64,000 nt of DNA, taken from Aquamicrobium sp. (GTDB lineage Bacteria; Pseudomonadota; Alphaproteobacteria; Rhizobiales; Rhizobiaceae). Position numbers and translations under genes: made by a program. Of the stretch, positions 16,475 to 25,128 are shown piece by piece; position 1 is the stretch's first letter, and each line of letters starts with the position of its first letter. The DNA lies in contig JAHHDT010000006.1 in assembly GCA_019739225.1 (NCBI GenBank), positions 439,823 through 503,822 of the forward strand, written 5' to 3'. The notes under the pieces were generated by a model. The model saw only the letters and a program-made list of their open reading frames with translations. It was not told the origin of the DNA and did not search any database.

Positions 16475-17758
16475 TTACCGGAATGCCAGGTCGCGCAGGA
16501 ACAACGCGATCTGCGGGAAGAAGATAAGCGCGACGGAGACACCCAGAAGCATGATGATGAAGGGAGGGGTGCCGCGGACGACCTCGAAATAGGGGCGTTT
16601 GAAGACCGCGATCGCTGTGAAGATGTCGCACCCGAAGGGCGGAGTCGCCGAACCGATCGCGACCTGCAGCGTGATGATCGTACCGACCAGCACGGGATCG
16701 AGACCGACCGAATCCACCACCGGTGCGAAGATCGGAACCAGCACGAGGATCACGACGATCGGGTCGACGAACATGCAGCCGATAAAGAAGGCGATGGAGA
16801 TGACGAACAGGACGCCGATCTGGCCCATGTCGGCAATGCCGACAGATTCGAGGATCTGCTGCGGAATCTGCGCGAAGGAAATGACCCAGGAGAAGGCGGC
16901 GCCCGCGCCGACCAGGATGAAAACGACCGCCGTGATCAGTCCGGTCGACTGCGCCGTGGCGTACACCTCCTTGAGGCCCATCGTGCGGAACACGATCACT
17001 TCGAGGATCAGGGCATAGAGCACGCAGGCCGCCGCCGCCTCGGTTGGGCTGAACACGCCGCCATAGATGCCGCCGACGATGATCGCCGGGAAGCCAAGTG
17101 GCCACAGTGCCTGCTGCACGGCCGTGGCGCGCTCGCCCCAGCTCGCTTTCGGTTCGGTCGGGACGTTGTTGCGGGTCGCATAGATAACCGAATAGATCGA
17201 GAAGATCACCAGAATCAGCAGGCCGGGCCCGATGCCCGCGATGAAGAGTTCGGCGATCGAGGTTCCCGACACCACGCCGTAGATGATCATGCCGATTGAC
17301 GGCGGGATCAGAAAGGCGATGTCGGAGGCATTGACGATCAGCGCCAGGACGAAGCTGTCCTTGTAGCCGGCCTGCAGCATGCGCGGACGCAGCGGCGTGC
17401 CGACGGCGACGACCGTCGCCTGGGTCGAGCCCGACACGGCGCCGAACATGGTGCAGGCGGCAGCGGTCGAAACGGCGAGGCCGCCGCGGATGTGGCGCAC
17501 GAACGACATCACCATGTCGATGAGGCGGCCGGCCGACGTGCCGCGAGTCATGATGTCGGCGGCGAAGATGAACATCGGGACCGCGATTAGCGAGGCAGGC
17601 CTGATGCCCGCCAGCATCTGCTGAACCATGGTCTCCAGTTGGCCGAAGCCGCCGAACAGCACGAAGAAGCCGGTGAAGGCGGCAGCGATCAGCGGGATCA
17701 TCATCGGGAAGCCGATGAGAAGAAGCACGATCATGATGAGGAAGATGGTGAGTGCCAT
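16475..17758 (-). CDS. uehC: ectoine/hydroxyectoine TRAP transporter large permease UehC
   Basis: DctM-family membrane subunit of 427 aa with about 12 hydrophobic segments and family hairpins (FLIPPSIGMIIYGVVSGTS, GGVFSPTEAAAACVLYAL). It moves ectoine or 5-hydroxyectoine across the inner membrane using sodium. The name follows from the cluster: uehA and uehB upstream, usp, eutABC and doeAB downstream. The gap to uehB is 10 bases. Confidence 0.9.
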   Translation of the reverse strand: MALTIFLIMIVLLLIGFPMMIPLIAAAFTGFFVLFGGFGQLETMVQQMLAGIRPASLIAVPMFIFAADIMTRGTSAGRLIDMVMSFVRHIRGGLAVSTAAACTMFGAVSGSTQATVVAVGTPLRPRMLQAGYKDSFVLALIVNASDIAFLIPPSIGMIIYGVVSGTSIAELFIAGIGPGLLILVIFSIYSVIYATRNNVPTEPKASWGERATAVQQALWPLGFPAIIVGGIYGGVFSPTEAAAACVLYALILEVIVFRTMGLKEVYATAQSTGLITAVVFILVGAGAAFSWVISFAQIPQQILESVGIADMGQIGVLFVISIAFFIGCMFVDPIVVILVLVPIFAPVVDSVGLDPVLVGTIITLQVAIGSATPPFGCDIFTAIAVFKRPYFEVVRGTPPFIIMLLGVSVALIFFPQIALFLRDLAFR

Positions 17759-17768
17759 GTCGGGATCC

Positions 17769-18347
17769 TCAGACCTGATTGTCTTCCTCGTAGCCCTCGA
17801 GCACGAGCGTCGAGAGCCAGATGTCTTTTTCTGTCAGGTTCTTCACCGCCGTCAGCGCATATTGCGCGCCGGTCATGAAGAAGCCGACAGGCACCCAGAC
17901 GTACATCCACCACACGGGTATCTGCAGTGCAGGCAAAAGCCTGCCGCGCCCGGCCAGCGTGATGACGTAGCCGGTGGCATACCAGCACAGACCGAACATG
18001 AAGATCGCAGTGACCACAGCGATCAGCACCATCGCGGCCCGGCGCGCGGGCGCCGGCAGCGTGTCGAAGATCGCCGACATACGGATATGGCGCCCGTGCC
18101 GCGCGGCATAGCTGATGCCGGCGAACGTGATCAGCACGATGAGGATCGAGTTCAGTTCCTCGGAAAAATAGATGCTGCTCTGCAGGACGAAGCGGCCGAT
18201 CACATTGGCGATCGTGTTCGCCGCCATGAGCAGCACGCCGGCCGCCAGCATCACGGCTTCGATGCGCGCGATGGCCGTATCGATCACGCCGAGGAGGCCC
18301 GGCAGGTTGGATTCAGTCTGCGTGCCGGTGACTGTCTGGTCGCTCAC
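17769..18347 (-). CDS. uehB: ectoine/hydroxyectoine TRAP transporter small permease UehB
   Basis: DctQ-family subunit of 192 aa with four hydrophobic helices ([38 protein letters not shown]). The start is GTG at 18347 with GGAGAAG upstream, giving [12 protein letters not shown]. It partners UehC at 16475-17758. The 75 bases to uehA contain a strong hairpin. Confidence 0.9.
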   Translation of the reverse strand: MSDQTVTGTQTESNLPGLLGVIDTAIARIEAVMLAAGVLLMAANTIANVIGRFVLQSSIYFSEELNSILIVLITFAGISYAARHGRHIRMSAIFDTLPAPARRAAMVLIAVVTAIFMFGLCWYATGYVITLAGRGRLLPALQIPVWWMYVWVPVGFFMTGAQYALTAVKNLTEKDIWLSTLVLEGYEEDNQV

Positions 18348-18381
18348 GGCGCTTCTCCACGGCGAGAGTGGACGGAATGCG

Positions 18382-18413
18382 GCGCGCCCGGAGCGCCAAG
18401 GCCCCGGACGCGC
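18382..18413 (-). terminator. hairpin between uehA and uehB
   Basis: GCGCGCCCGG (18382-18391) and CCGGACGCGC (18404-18413) form a 10-bp stem with one mismatch and a 12-base loop. It lies between the binding-protein stop and the uehB start, without a T-run. It probably sets a higher mRNA level for uehA than for the permease genes. Confidence 0.55.
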
Positions 18414-18422
18414 AACGAGCCT

Positions 18423-19439
18423 CTAGTCAACCGCTGCGAGATCGGCCTTCATCTGGTCAAGGATCGCCTTGCCGCCGTCGCCGGTCATACCGATGAATTC
18501 CTTCTCGACTTCCGCCGCGGCTTCCATGAAGGGCTTGCGCTCTTCCTCCGAGAGGATGTTGATCTGCATGTCGGGCTTGGCTTCCTTGATCTTCTCAAGC
18601 GACTCCGCCTGGAGGCCCTTCTGGTAATCCAGGATGTAGTCGAATGCCGACTGGGTCGCGGCCTGAACCAGTTCCTGGTCTTCCGCGCCCAGGCCGTCGA
18701 AGAAGTCCTTGTTGGCCATCATCGCCGTGGTGAAGTTGTTGTGGCCGAGACAGGTGATGACGTTCGTCACCTCGTACATCTTGGTCGATTCCAGGAAGAA
18801 GCCGGGGTTTTCCTGGCCCTGGATGATGCCGGTCTGAAGCGCGCCGTAGACCTCGCCCCACGGCAGCGGCGTCGGCGTCGCGCCCCAGGCAGCATAGGCT
18901 TCGACCAGAAGCGGGTTGGTCATGACACGGAACTTGACCTCGTTCAGGTCGGCGGGCGACTTGACCGGCTCCTGCGTGGTCAGGCAGACCTCGCCTTCCG
19001 GGAACATGGTCAGCAGCTCGAGGCCCTGCTGGGCATAGAGCTCGGGGAACATCTCGTTGATCGCCTTGGACGTGCGGAAGAACTCGAACAGCTTCGTCTC
19101 GTCCTGCGGCAGCAGATAGGGCACGAAGAAGACCTGGGCTTCGGGGATCAGCGCGCCGGTGAAGCCCGGCGACTGGTCGACGAACTGCAGGATGCCGGCC
19201 TGCGCCTGTTCCATGATGTCGGCCGACTCGCCGAGCGTGCCGAACGGGAACAGCGTCACCGTATGATCGGAGTTCTCCTCGATATATTCCTTGAACTTGG
19301 TCGCATAGACGCCCTGGACCTCGTTCAACGCTTCCTCGAAAGCGTAGCGCCATTCTTCCGCCTGGGCGTAAAGCGGCATTACCGCGAGCGCGACGCCGGC
19401 AAGCAGGCCGCGTGAAATGGTCTTCGAAAGATTGCGCAT
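18423..19439 (-). CDS. uehA: ectoine/hydroxyectoine TRAP substrate-binding protein UehA
   Basis: DctP-type periplasmic receptor of 338 aa. The signal peptide ends around LYAQAEEW (residue 24-25). The mature part includes FRVMTNPLLVEAYAAWGATP, the stretch with the conserved ligand Arg, and aromatic residues typical of ectoine receptors (WGEVYGALQTG). The start at 19439 has AAGGGGAAC-like spacing upstream; a longer frame to 19514 lacks a signal sequence. It is the first transporter gene after enuR, in the order known from Ruegeria pomeroyi. Confidence 0.9.
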   Translation of the reverse strand: MRNLSKTISRGLLAGVALAVMPLYAQAEEWRYAFEEALNEVQGVYATKFKEYIEENSDHTVTLFPFGTLGESADIMEQAQAGILQFVDQSPGFTGALIPEAQVFFVPYLLPQDETKLFEFFRTSKAINEMFPELYAQQGLELLTMFPEGEVCLTTQEPVKSPADLNEVKFRVMTNPLLVEAYAAWGATPTPLPWGEVYGALQTGIIQGQENPGFFLESTKMYEVTNVITCLGHNNFTTAMMANKDFFDGLGAEDQELVQAATQSAFDYILDYQKGLQAESLEKIKEAKPDMQINILSEEERKPFMEAAAEVEKEFIGMTGDGGKAILDQMKADLAAVD

Positions 19440-19532
19440 GAAGGTTCCCCTTGTTTTGGCCGAGTCTGATGCCGTTCGGCTTGAAACGCTCGCTCGGCGT
19501 GCCGATCGAGACATGGCCTTACTTCAGGGAAG

Positions 19533-19572
19533 ATTGTAAATCATGTCAATCAGAAAATAATATCATGACAAT
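19533..19572 (-). promoter_or_regulatory. direct repeats and -10 element upstream of uehA, probable EnuR control site
   Basis: Two near-identical 11-mers, ATCATGTCAAT (19540-19550) and ATCATGACAAT (19562-19572), start exactly 22 bases apart, two helical turns. Reading toward uehA, TACAAT (19538 down to 19533) is a good -10 element directly after the nearer repeat. MocR-type regulators often bind paired direct repeats. The link to EnuR is inference from position between enuR and uehA. Confidence 0.6.
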
Positions 19573-19607
19573 TATTGCTAAGCCGCACAATTGGCGGGCA
19601 ACAGCGC

Positions 19608-20993
19608 CTATATCGCGAGCAGAAGATGCTCGGGGTCGGCGAGCAGAAGTTTCGCGACAACGCCAAGACCTGTCCGCAATTCTGCCTCGTCGGTCGAGCC
19701 GAGCGAGATTCGCACGGCCGGCGCCCAAGGGGCCTCCGAAGTGCGGAAGGACAGGCCCGGTGCTATCGCCACGTTCTGAAGCCGCGCCTGCGATACGAAG
19801 CTTTCCTCGCTGCGGCCCGGCGGCAGGGGCAGCCAGACGTGCAGGCTTTCGGGATGTGCGCGGAACTTCGCGTCGCCAAGCACCTCGGCGGCGATGGCGT
19901 GGCGCTTGCGGATTGCCGCGCGCTGCCACTCGACAAGCTGCATCGCCGTGCCGTCCTGAACCCATTTCGTGGCGATCTCGGCAACGACGGGCGTCGCCAT
20001 CCAGTTGGAAACGAGGTGACGATTGGCGACCGCGGCCACGAACCGGTCGGGTGCCGCCAGATAGCCGATCCGCAGCCCCGGCACGGTGATCTTGGTGAAG
20101 CTGGTGACGTAGAGCGTGCGCTCCGGCGCCAGCGCCGCGATGGGCGGGGGGCGGTCTTCGATCAGCGGGCCCAGCACATCGTTCTCGATGATGGTGATGT
20201 CGTGCCGTCGCGCCACCTCGACGATCGCGGCGCGGCGCGCCTTGCTCATCAGCGTTGCGGTCGGGTTGATGACCGAGGGCTGAACGAAGACGGCGCGGAT
20301 GTCGGAGTGCTTGCAGATGTCGTCGAGCGCGTCCGGTATCAACCCGTCTTCGTCGATCGGCAGGCCTTCCAAGTTGAAGCCAAGATAGGTCGCGAGCGGC
20401 ACGAGAGTGTGGTGGCCTATGGCCTCGGCCGCGACGGTGGAGCCGGGCGGGGCAGCAGCCATCAGCGCCACGGTCATGCCGGCGGTCGCGCCGTTGGTCA
20501 CGCTGACATTGAGTTGCGAGGTTTCCAGCCCGCAATGGCGCAGCCATTCGACCGCAGCGGCGCGGTGACGCGGAAACACGACGTTCGGGCGGAAGGACAA
20601 TGCCGCGCTGGCCGGCAGGTTCTCGGCGAGCCAGCCCAGCGTCTGCTTCATCTTGTCCTGATGCATGGTCTCGCAGACCGGTTTCAGGATCGAGAGGTCG
20701 ATCACCTCTCCCAGACGCTCTGGCAGATAGGGCGGGACGGGCTCCGGCTTGCGTGTCTGCACGAATGTTCCGCGGCCGATCTCGCCGGTGACGAGGCCGC
20801 GCCGGATCAGCTCCTCATAGGCGCGGCTGACGGTCTGCACCGATAGATGCAGCTCATCTGCGAGCCGCCTATGCGTGGGCAAACGCGTTCCGTTTTCCAG
20901 CCGGCCGTCGTGGATCGCGCGCGCGACCTGGTCCGCAAGCGACAGATAGGCCGGGCGTCGTATGAGGGCGGGATCGGGGCGCCAGATTGTCAT
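19608..20993 (-). CDS. enuR: MocR/GntR-family PLP-dependent regulator EnuR of ectoine utilisation
   Basis: Transcription factor of 461 aa with an N-terminal winged helix (residues about 10-80, including RRLADELHLSVQTVSRAYEE) fused to an aminotransferase fold. The PLP lysine is K301 in TSFTKITVPGLRIGYL; the equivalent in R. pomeroyi EnuR is K302. EnuR represses the ueh/eut/doe genes and is induced by ectoine catabolites such as N-alpha-acetyl-diaminobutyrate. It lies directly upstream of uehABC on the same strand and is divergent from the asnC-ssd-doeD arm. The start at 20993 gives MTIWRPDPALIRRPAYLSL. Confidence 0.9.
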   Translation of the reverse strand: MTIWRPDPALIRRPAYLSLADQVARAIHDGRLENGTRLPTHRRLADELHLSVQTVSRAYEELIRRGLVTGEIGRGTFVQTRKPEPVPPYLPERLGEVIDLSILKPVCETMHQDKMKQTLGWLAENLPASAALSFRPNVVFPRHRAAAVEWLRHCGLETSQLNVSVTNGATAGMTVALMAAAPPGSTVAAEAIGHHTLVPLATYLGFNLEGLPIDEDGLIPDALDDICKHSDIRAVFVQPSVINPTATLMSKARRAAIVEVARRHDITIIENDVLGPLIEDRPPPIAALAPERTLYVTSFTKITVPGLRIGYLAAPDRFVAAVANRHLVSNWMATPVVAEIATKWVQDGTAMQLVEWQRAAIRKRHAIAAEVLGDAKFRAHPESLHVWLPLPPGRSEESFVSQARLQNVAIAPGLSFRTSEAPWAPAVRISLGSTDEAELRTGLGVVAKLLLADPEHLLLAI

Positions 20994-21076
20994 GACTTCA
21001 TTAGAGAACACAATCAGTGCAATTGACAATCGAAATCGCGCGCCATCATGGTGTCGCCGCAACAGGCTCGCACTCC
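20994..21076. promoter_or_regulatory. divergent promoter region between enuR and the asnC-type gene
   Basis: These 83 bases are locally AT-rich and must drive both enuR and the plus-strand arm. TTGACA at 21023-21028 is a plausible -35 box for the plus strand, but no convincing -10 was found. The sequence AATTGACAAT resembles one half of the repeats upstream of uehA, so the same regulator may act here. Confidence 0.35.
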
Positions 21077-21568
21077 ATGACCACATCCAAACTCGACGCA
21101 ATCGACCTCAAGATCCTCGACGCGATCCAGCGCGACGGAAGGATCACGAAGCTGGCGCTCGCGGAGAAGGTGGGGCTTTCGCCGACCCCTTGTTGGATGC
21201 GCCTGCGGCGGCTGGAGAAGGCCGGCATCATCTCGGGCTATCACGCCAAGGTGGATTTGCGGTTGGTCGCACCGGTGGCGACCGTCCTGGTCGAGGTGAC
21301 GCTCGCAAGCCACCGGCAGGCCGACTTCGACCGCTTCGAACGCGCGGTGCGCGGCAGCCCGGAAGTCATCGCCTGCTGGTCGGTCGGCGGCGGCATCGAT
21401 TACATGCTCAAGGTCGCCGCGCGCGACATCGACGCCTATCAGCGCTTCATCGATGCCATGCTGGAGCGCGAGATCGGCATCGACCGTTATTTCACCTACA
21501 TCGTGACCCGCACGGTGAAGGAGGAGATTGCGCTGCCGGTGGCCACGTTGCTGCCGCCCGATGCGTGA
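21077..21568 (+). CDS. doeX: Lrp/AsnC family regulator of ectoine catabolism (DoeX-like)
   Basis: Leucine-responsive type regulator of 163 aa with an N-terminal helix-turn-helix (LALAEKVGLSPTPCWMRLRR, residues about 27-50) and a C-terminal RAM ligand domain. Ectoine clusters commonly carry such an AsnC gene, called doeX in Halomonas. It heads the plus-strand arm with ssd and doeD. The ATG at 21077 fits the usual N-terminus; an earlier ATG at 21017 would add a 20-residue tail with no homologous feature. No strong ribosome site is visible. Confidence 0.85.
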   Translation: MTTSKLDAIDLKILDAIQRDGRITKLALAEKVGLSPTPCWMRLRRLEKAGIISGYHAKVDLRLVAPVATVLVEVTLASHRQADFDRFERAVRGSPEVIACWSVGGGIDYMLKVAARDIDAYQRFIDAMLEREIGIDRYFTYIVTRTVKEEIALPVATLLPPDA

Positions 21569-21602
21569 CCATGTAGAGAAAATCTCTTCTTCTGGTCGAT
21601 CG

Positions 21603-21623
21603 GCGCAGACGATCTGTCTGCGC
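21603..21623 (+). terminator. hairpin between asnC-type gene and ssd
   Basis: GCGCAGAC and GTCTGCGC form a perfect 8-bp stem around GATCT. It lies 35 bases after the regulator stop and 77 before the dehydrogenase start. There is no T-run, so it may attenuate read-through or stabilise mRNA, not end it fully. Confidence 0.5.
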
Positions 21624-21699
21624 GGCGGCACAGGAACAGTCTCACTCTCTTCGGCATCTTGGTTACCGTTACGGTCGAACCCGATCGAAAGGCTCGACC

Positions 21700-23193
21700 A
21701 TGTCTGCCCGTTTTGCTCCCACAGTGCGCCATCAGGCGCTCGACGGTCTCGCCGACCGCCGGCTTCACCGGGAACTCGCCTATGTCGACGGTCACTGGAC
21801 CGCTGGCGATGCCGGCGAGCATTTCGAGGTCACCGACCCGGCAACCGGCGAAAGTCTTGCATGGGTTGCATCGCTTGGCGAAGTCGAGACAGGCCGCGCG
21901 ATCGACGCGGCATCGGCTGCGCTTTCTGGCTGGCAGGCAATGCTGCCGCAGGAGCGCGCGGCGGTGCTGCGGACATGGTTCGACCTGATTAAGGCGGCAC
22001 GCGACGACCTTGCCCTGCTGATGACGCTCGAACAGGGCAAACCATTGCAGGAATCTCTTGGCGAAATCGACTACGCCGCTTCCTTCGTCGAATGGTACGG
22101 GGAGGAAGCGCGGCGCGTGAACGCCGAGAGCGTCACCAGCCACCTGCCCGGCGCGGAGATGATGGTGCGGCGCGAACCGCTGGGCGTCGTCGGACTGGTG
22201 ACGCCCTGGAATTTCCCGTCGGCGATGCTGACGCGGAAGGCCGCCGCTGCTCTGGCCGCCGGTTGCACGGTCGTGGCGCACCCGTCGTCCGAGACACCGC
22301 TTTCGGCGCTCGCGCTGGCGGAGCTGGGCGAACGCGCAGGCCTGCCCGCCGGCGTGTTCAACATCGTTACCGGCGATGCTGCGACGATCGTGGGCACACT
22401 ATGCGCCGATGCTCGCGTCCGGGCTCTGAGCTTCACCGGATCGACCGAGATCGGGCGGCTGATCGCGGGACAATGCGCGCCAACGATGAAACGGCTCGTG
22501 ATGGAACTCGGCGGCCATGCGCCGCTGGTGATCTTCGACGATGCCGACATCGACAAGGCGGTGCGGATCGCGGTGGATGCGAAGTTCGCAACGTCTGGGC
22601 AGGACTGCCTTGCCGCCAACCGCATCTATGTGCAGCGCTCGATCTATACGCGTTTCTGCGAGGCCTATGCCGCGCGGATCGAAGCGCTCAAGGTAGGGCA
22701 CGGTCTCGAGCCAGGCGTCGAGATTGGACCGCTGATGCACGAGCGGGCGGTGCGCAAGGTCGACGAGCAGGTGGCGGACGCGATTGCTGCCGGCGCGCGG
22801 CTGCTTGCCGGCGGCGAGTGCGATCAAGCCGGGTCGCTTTTCTATCGTCCGACGCTGCTGGTCGACGTTCCCGATAGCGCCGCGATCATGCGCGAGGAGA
22901 CCTTCGGCCCCGTTGCGGCGGTGACGCCCTTCGACACCGAAGCCGAGGTCGTGGCCCGCGCCAACGCGACTGAATACGGTCTTGTGGCCTATGTCGTGAC
23001 CGAGAACGGTGCGCGCCAGCTTCGCATGGGCAGGGCGCTCGACTATGGCATGGTCGCGATAAACCGGGTCAAGATCACCGGAGCGCCGGTGCCGTTCGGT
23101 GGCGTCAAGCAGTCCGGCCTCGGCCGCGAAGGCTCCCGCCACGGGCTCGAAGCCTTTACCGAACTCAAATATCTCTGCCTCGACGCAGCCTGA
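21700..23193 (+). CDS. succinate-semialdehyde/aspartate-semialdehyde-type aldehyde dehydrogenase of ectoine catabolism
   Basis: NAD(P)-dependent aldehyde dehydrogenase of 497 aa. The catalytic cysteine is C303 (SGQDCLAANR), the general base E269 (MELGGHAPLV), and the cofactor motif FTGSTEIGRL lies at 245-254. By similarity it is of the GabD type. In ectoine catabolism it oxidises aspartate semialdehyde, made by DoeD from diaminobutyrate, to aspartate; this gene is called ssd in Ruegeria and plays the DoeC role. It is followed 19 bases later by the transaminase gene. Confidence 0.88.
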   Translation: MSARFAPTVRHQALDGLADRRLHRELAYVDGHWTAGDAGEHFEVTDPATGESLAWVASLGEVETGRAIDAASAALSGWQAMLPQERAAVLRTWFDLIKAARDDLALLMTLEQGKPLQESLGEIDYAASFVEWYGEEARRVNAESVTSHLPGAEMMVRREPLGVVGLVTPWNFPSAMLTRKAAAALAAGCTVVAHPSSETPLSALALAELGERAGLPAGVFNIVTGDAATIVGTLCADARVRALSFTGSTEIGRLIAGQCAPTMKRLVMELGGHAPLVIFDDADIDKAVRIAVDAKFATSGQDCLAANRIYVQRSIYTRFCEAYAARIEALKVGHGLEPGVEIGPLMHERAVRKVDEQVADAIAAGARLLAGGECDQAGSLFYRPTLLVDVPDSAAIMREETFGPVAAVTPFDTEAEVVARANATEYGLVAYVVTENGARQLRMGRALDYGMVAINRVKITGAPVPFGGVKQSGLGREGSRHGLEAFTELKYLCLDAA

Positions 23194-23212
23194 AGAAGAA
23201 GGAAGAAAGACA

Positions 23213-24592
23213 ATGCTCGACCGCTCCAACGAACTCGCAGCTTGGGACCGCGACCATTTCTTCCATCCCTCGACGCATATGGGCATGCACGCGCGCGGCG
23301 AGGCCCCCAACCGCGTGATCGCCGGCGGCGAGGGCGTCTACATCACCGATGCAAGCGGCAAGACGAGCCTCGATGCCTTTGCCGGCCTCTACTGCGTCAA
23401 TGTCGGCTACGGGCGCCAGAAGATCGCGGACGCTATCGCCGAGCAGGCGCGCGAACTTGCCTATTACCACGCCTATGTCGGCCACGGCACGGAAGCCTCG
23501 ATCCGGCTCGCCAAGATGATCATCGATCGGGCGCCGGAAGGCATGAGCCGCGTCTATTTCGGCCTTTCCGGGTCCGACGCCAACGAAACCAACATCAAGC
23601 TGATCTGGTACTACAACAACGTGCTGGGGCGGCCTGAGAAGAAGAAGATCATCTCGCGCTGGCGCGGCTATCACGGCTCGGGCGTCATGACCGGTTCGCT
23701 GACCGGGCTCGAACTCTTCCACAATGCTTTCGACCTGCCGCGCGCGCCGATTCTGCACACCGAGGCGCCGTATTTTTTCCGGCGCGAGGACCGCTCGATG
23801 TCGGAGGAGCAGTTTTCACAGCATTGCGCAGACAAGCTCGAGGAAATGATCCTCGCCGAGGGGCCGGACACGGTTGCCGCCTTCATCGGCGAGCCGATCC
23901 TTGGCACAGGCGGCATCGTGCCGCCGCCGGCCGGCTATTGGGAGAAGATCCAGGCCGTGCTGCGCAAATACGACGTGCTGCTGGTCGCCGACGAAGTCGT
24001 CACTGGTTTTGGCCGGCTGGGCACCATGTTTGGTTCCGACCATTACGGGATGAAGCCGGACCTCATCACCATCGCCAAGGGCCTCACCTCGGCTTATGCG
24101 CCGCTCTCCGGCGTGATCGTCGGTGATCGTGTCTGGAAAGTGCTCGTTGACGGCTCGGACAAGCTGGGTTCGCTCGGCCATGGCTGGACCTATTCGGCGC
24201 ATCCGATCTGCGCGGCGGCGGGCGTCGCCAATCTGGAACTGATCGATGAACTCGATCTGGTCACCAATGCCGGTGAGACGGGCGCCTATTTCCGGGCCGC
24301 GCTTGCGGATGCGGTAGGTGGGCACGCCAATGTCGGCGAGGTGCGCGGCGACGGGCTGATGGCTGCGATAGAGTTCGTCGAGGATCGCGACGATCGCAAG
24401 TTCTTCGATGCGTCGCGGAAGATCGGGCCGCAGGTTGCCGCCGCGCTGCTCGATCGCGGCGTCATCGGCCGCGCCATGCCGCAGGGCGACATACTGGGCT
24501 TCGCCCCGCCGCTATGCCTGACGCGCGAGGAAGCCGACATCGTGGTTGCCAAGACCGCCGAGGCGGTCAAGAGCGTGTTCGACCAGGGCTGA
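23213..24592 (+). CDS. doeD: diaminobutyrate aminotransferase DoeD (class III PLP enzyme)
   Basis: Class III aminotransferase of 459 aa. The PLP lysine is K289 in DLITIAKGLTSAY, with the Asp of VADEVVTGFGR at 260. It is expected to convert L-2,4-diaminobutyrate to aspartate semialdehyde in the ectoine pathway, feeding the dehydrogenase just upstream. The start at 23213 has GAAGGAAGAAAG upstream; an in-frame extension into the preceding gene was rejected. It ends at a strong terminator shared with the convergent rpsP. Confidence 0.88.
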   Translation: MLDRSNELAAWDRDHFFHPSTHMGMHARGEAPNRVIAGGEGVYITDASGKTSLDAFAGLYCVNVGYGRQKIADAIAEQARELAYYHAYVGHGTEASIRLAKMIIDRAPEGMSRVYFGLSGSDANETNIKLIWYYNNVLGRPEKKKIISRWRGYHGSGVMTGSLTGLELFHNAFDLPRAPILHTEAPYFFRREDRSMSEEQFSQHCADKLEEMILAEGPDTVAAFIGEPILGTGGIVPPPAGYWEKIQAVLRKYDVLLVADEVVTGFGRLGTMFGSDHYGMKPDLITIAKGLTSAYAPLSGVIVGDRVWKVLVDGSDKLGSLGHGWTYSAHPICAAAGVANLELIDELDLVTNAGETGAYFRAALADAVGGHANVGEVRGDGLMAAIEFVEDRDDRKFFDASRKIGPQVAAALLDRGVIGRAMPQGDILGFAPPLCLTREEADIVVAKTAEAVKSVFDQG

Positions 24593-24618
24593 GCCCAGGT
24601 CCAATCACCAGATAATAA

Positions 24619-24644
24619 AAATGGCGGGCCGAGGCCCGCCATTT
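24619..24644. terminator. bidirectional terminator between doeD and rpsP
   Basis: AAATGGCGGGCC and GGCCCGCCATTT form a perfect 12-bp stem with a two-base turn (in practice a four-base loop). A-rich sequence on the left and T-rich on the right make it work for both converging genes. Confidence 0.85.
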
Positions 24645-24669
24645 GCTTATGCAGCGGCGAGAACCGCGA

Positions 24670-25098
24670 TCAGGACGCGGCTTCTTCCGAAGCTGCTTCC
24701 TCGGCCGGAGCGGCGGCGGCTTCCGCAGCAGCGGCGGCCTCTTCCGCGGCCTTGGCGGCAGCGGCTTCCTCGGCCTGCTTGGCGGCTGCGACGCGCTCCT
24801 GCGCCTTCTTGCCGGGCTGCGCCTTGCTCGGGTTGTTGCGTGCGTCGCGCTTGGCGAGGCCTGCCTCGTCAAGGAAGCGGGCCACGCGGTCGGTCGGCAG
24901 CGCGCCATTGGCGAGCCAATGCTTGATGCGCTCCTCGTCGAGCTTCACGCGCTCGCCGTCCTTGGGCAGCATCGGGTTCCAGGAACCGATCTGCTCGATG
25001 AAACGGCCGTCGCGGGGCGAGCGGACGTCGGCAACGACGACGTGGTAGTAAGGGCGCTTCTTGGAGCCCGCGCGGGCAAGACGGATTTTCAGTGCCAT
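24670..25098 (-). CDS. rpsP: 30S ribosomal protein S16
   Basis: Ribosomal protein of 142 aa. Residues 1-80 are the conserved S16 core ([20 protein letters not shown], then GSWNPM and the [12 protein letters not shown] region). Residues about 95-142 are an Ala/Glu-rich low-complexity tail that lengthens the protein beyond the usual 80-90 aa, as is common in rhizobia. It is the last gene of the ffh-chorismate mutase-GNAT-rpsP run. The usual downstream partners rimM, trmD and rplS do not follow: a terminator and the convergent ectoine arm do. Confidence 0.96.
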   Translation of the reverse strand: MALKIRLARAGSKKRPYYHVVVADVRSPRDGRFIEQIGSWNPMLPKDGERVKLDEERIKHWLANGALPTDRVARFLDEAGLAKRDARNNPSKAQPGKKAQERVAAAKQAEEAAAAKAAEEAAAAAEAAAAPAEEAASEEAAS

Positions 25099-25128
25099 TT
25101 CTTGATGTCCTTTCGATAACGGTGTCTG

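Noticed and set aside
17628-19415. 595-codon plus-strand frame opposite uehB and uehA
   Set aside because: Antisense to two TRAP genes with signal peptide and membrane segments; no domain recognised.
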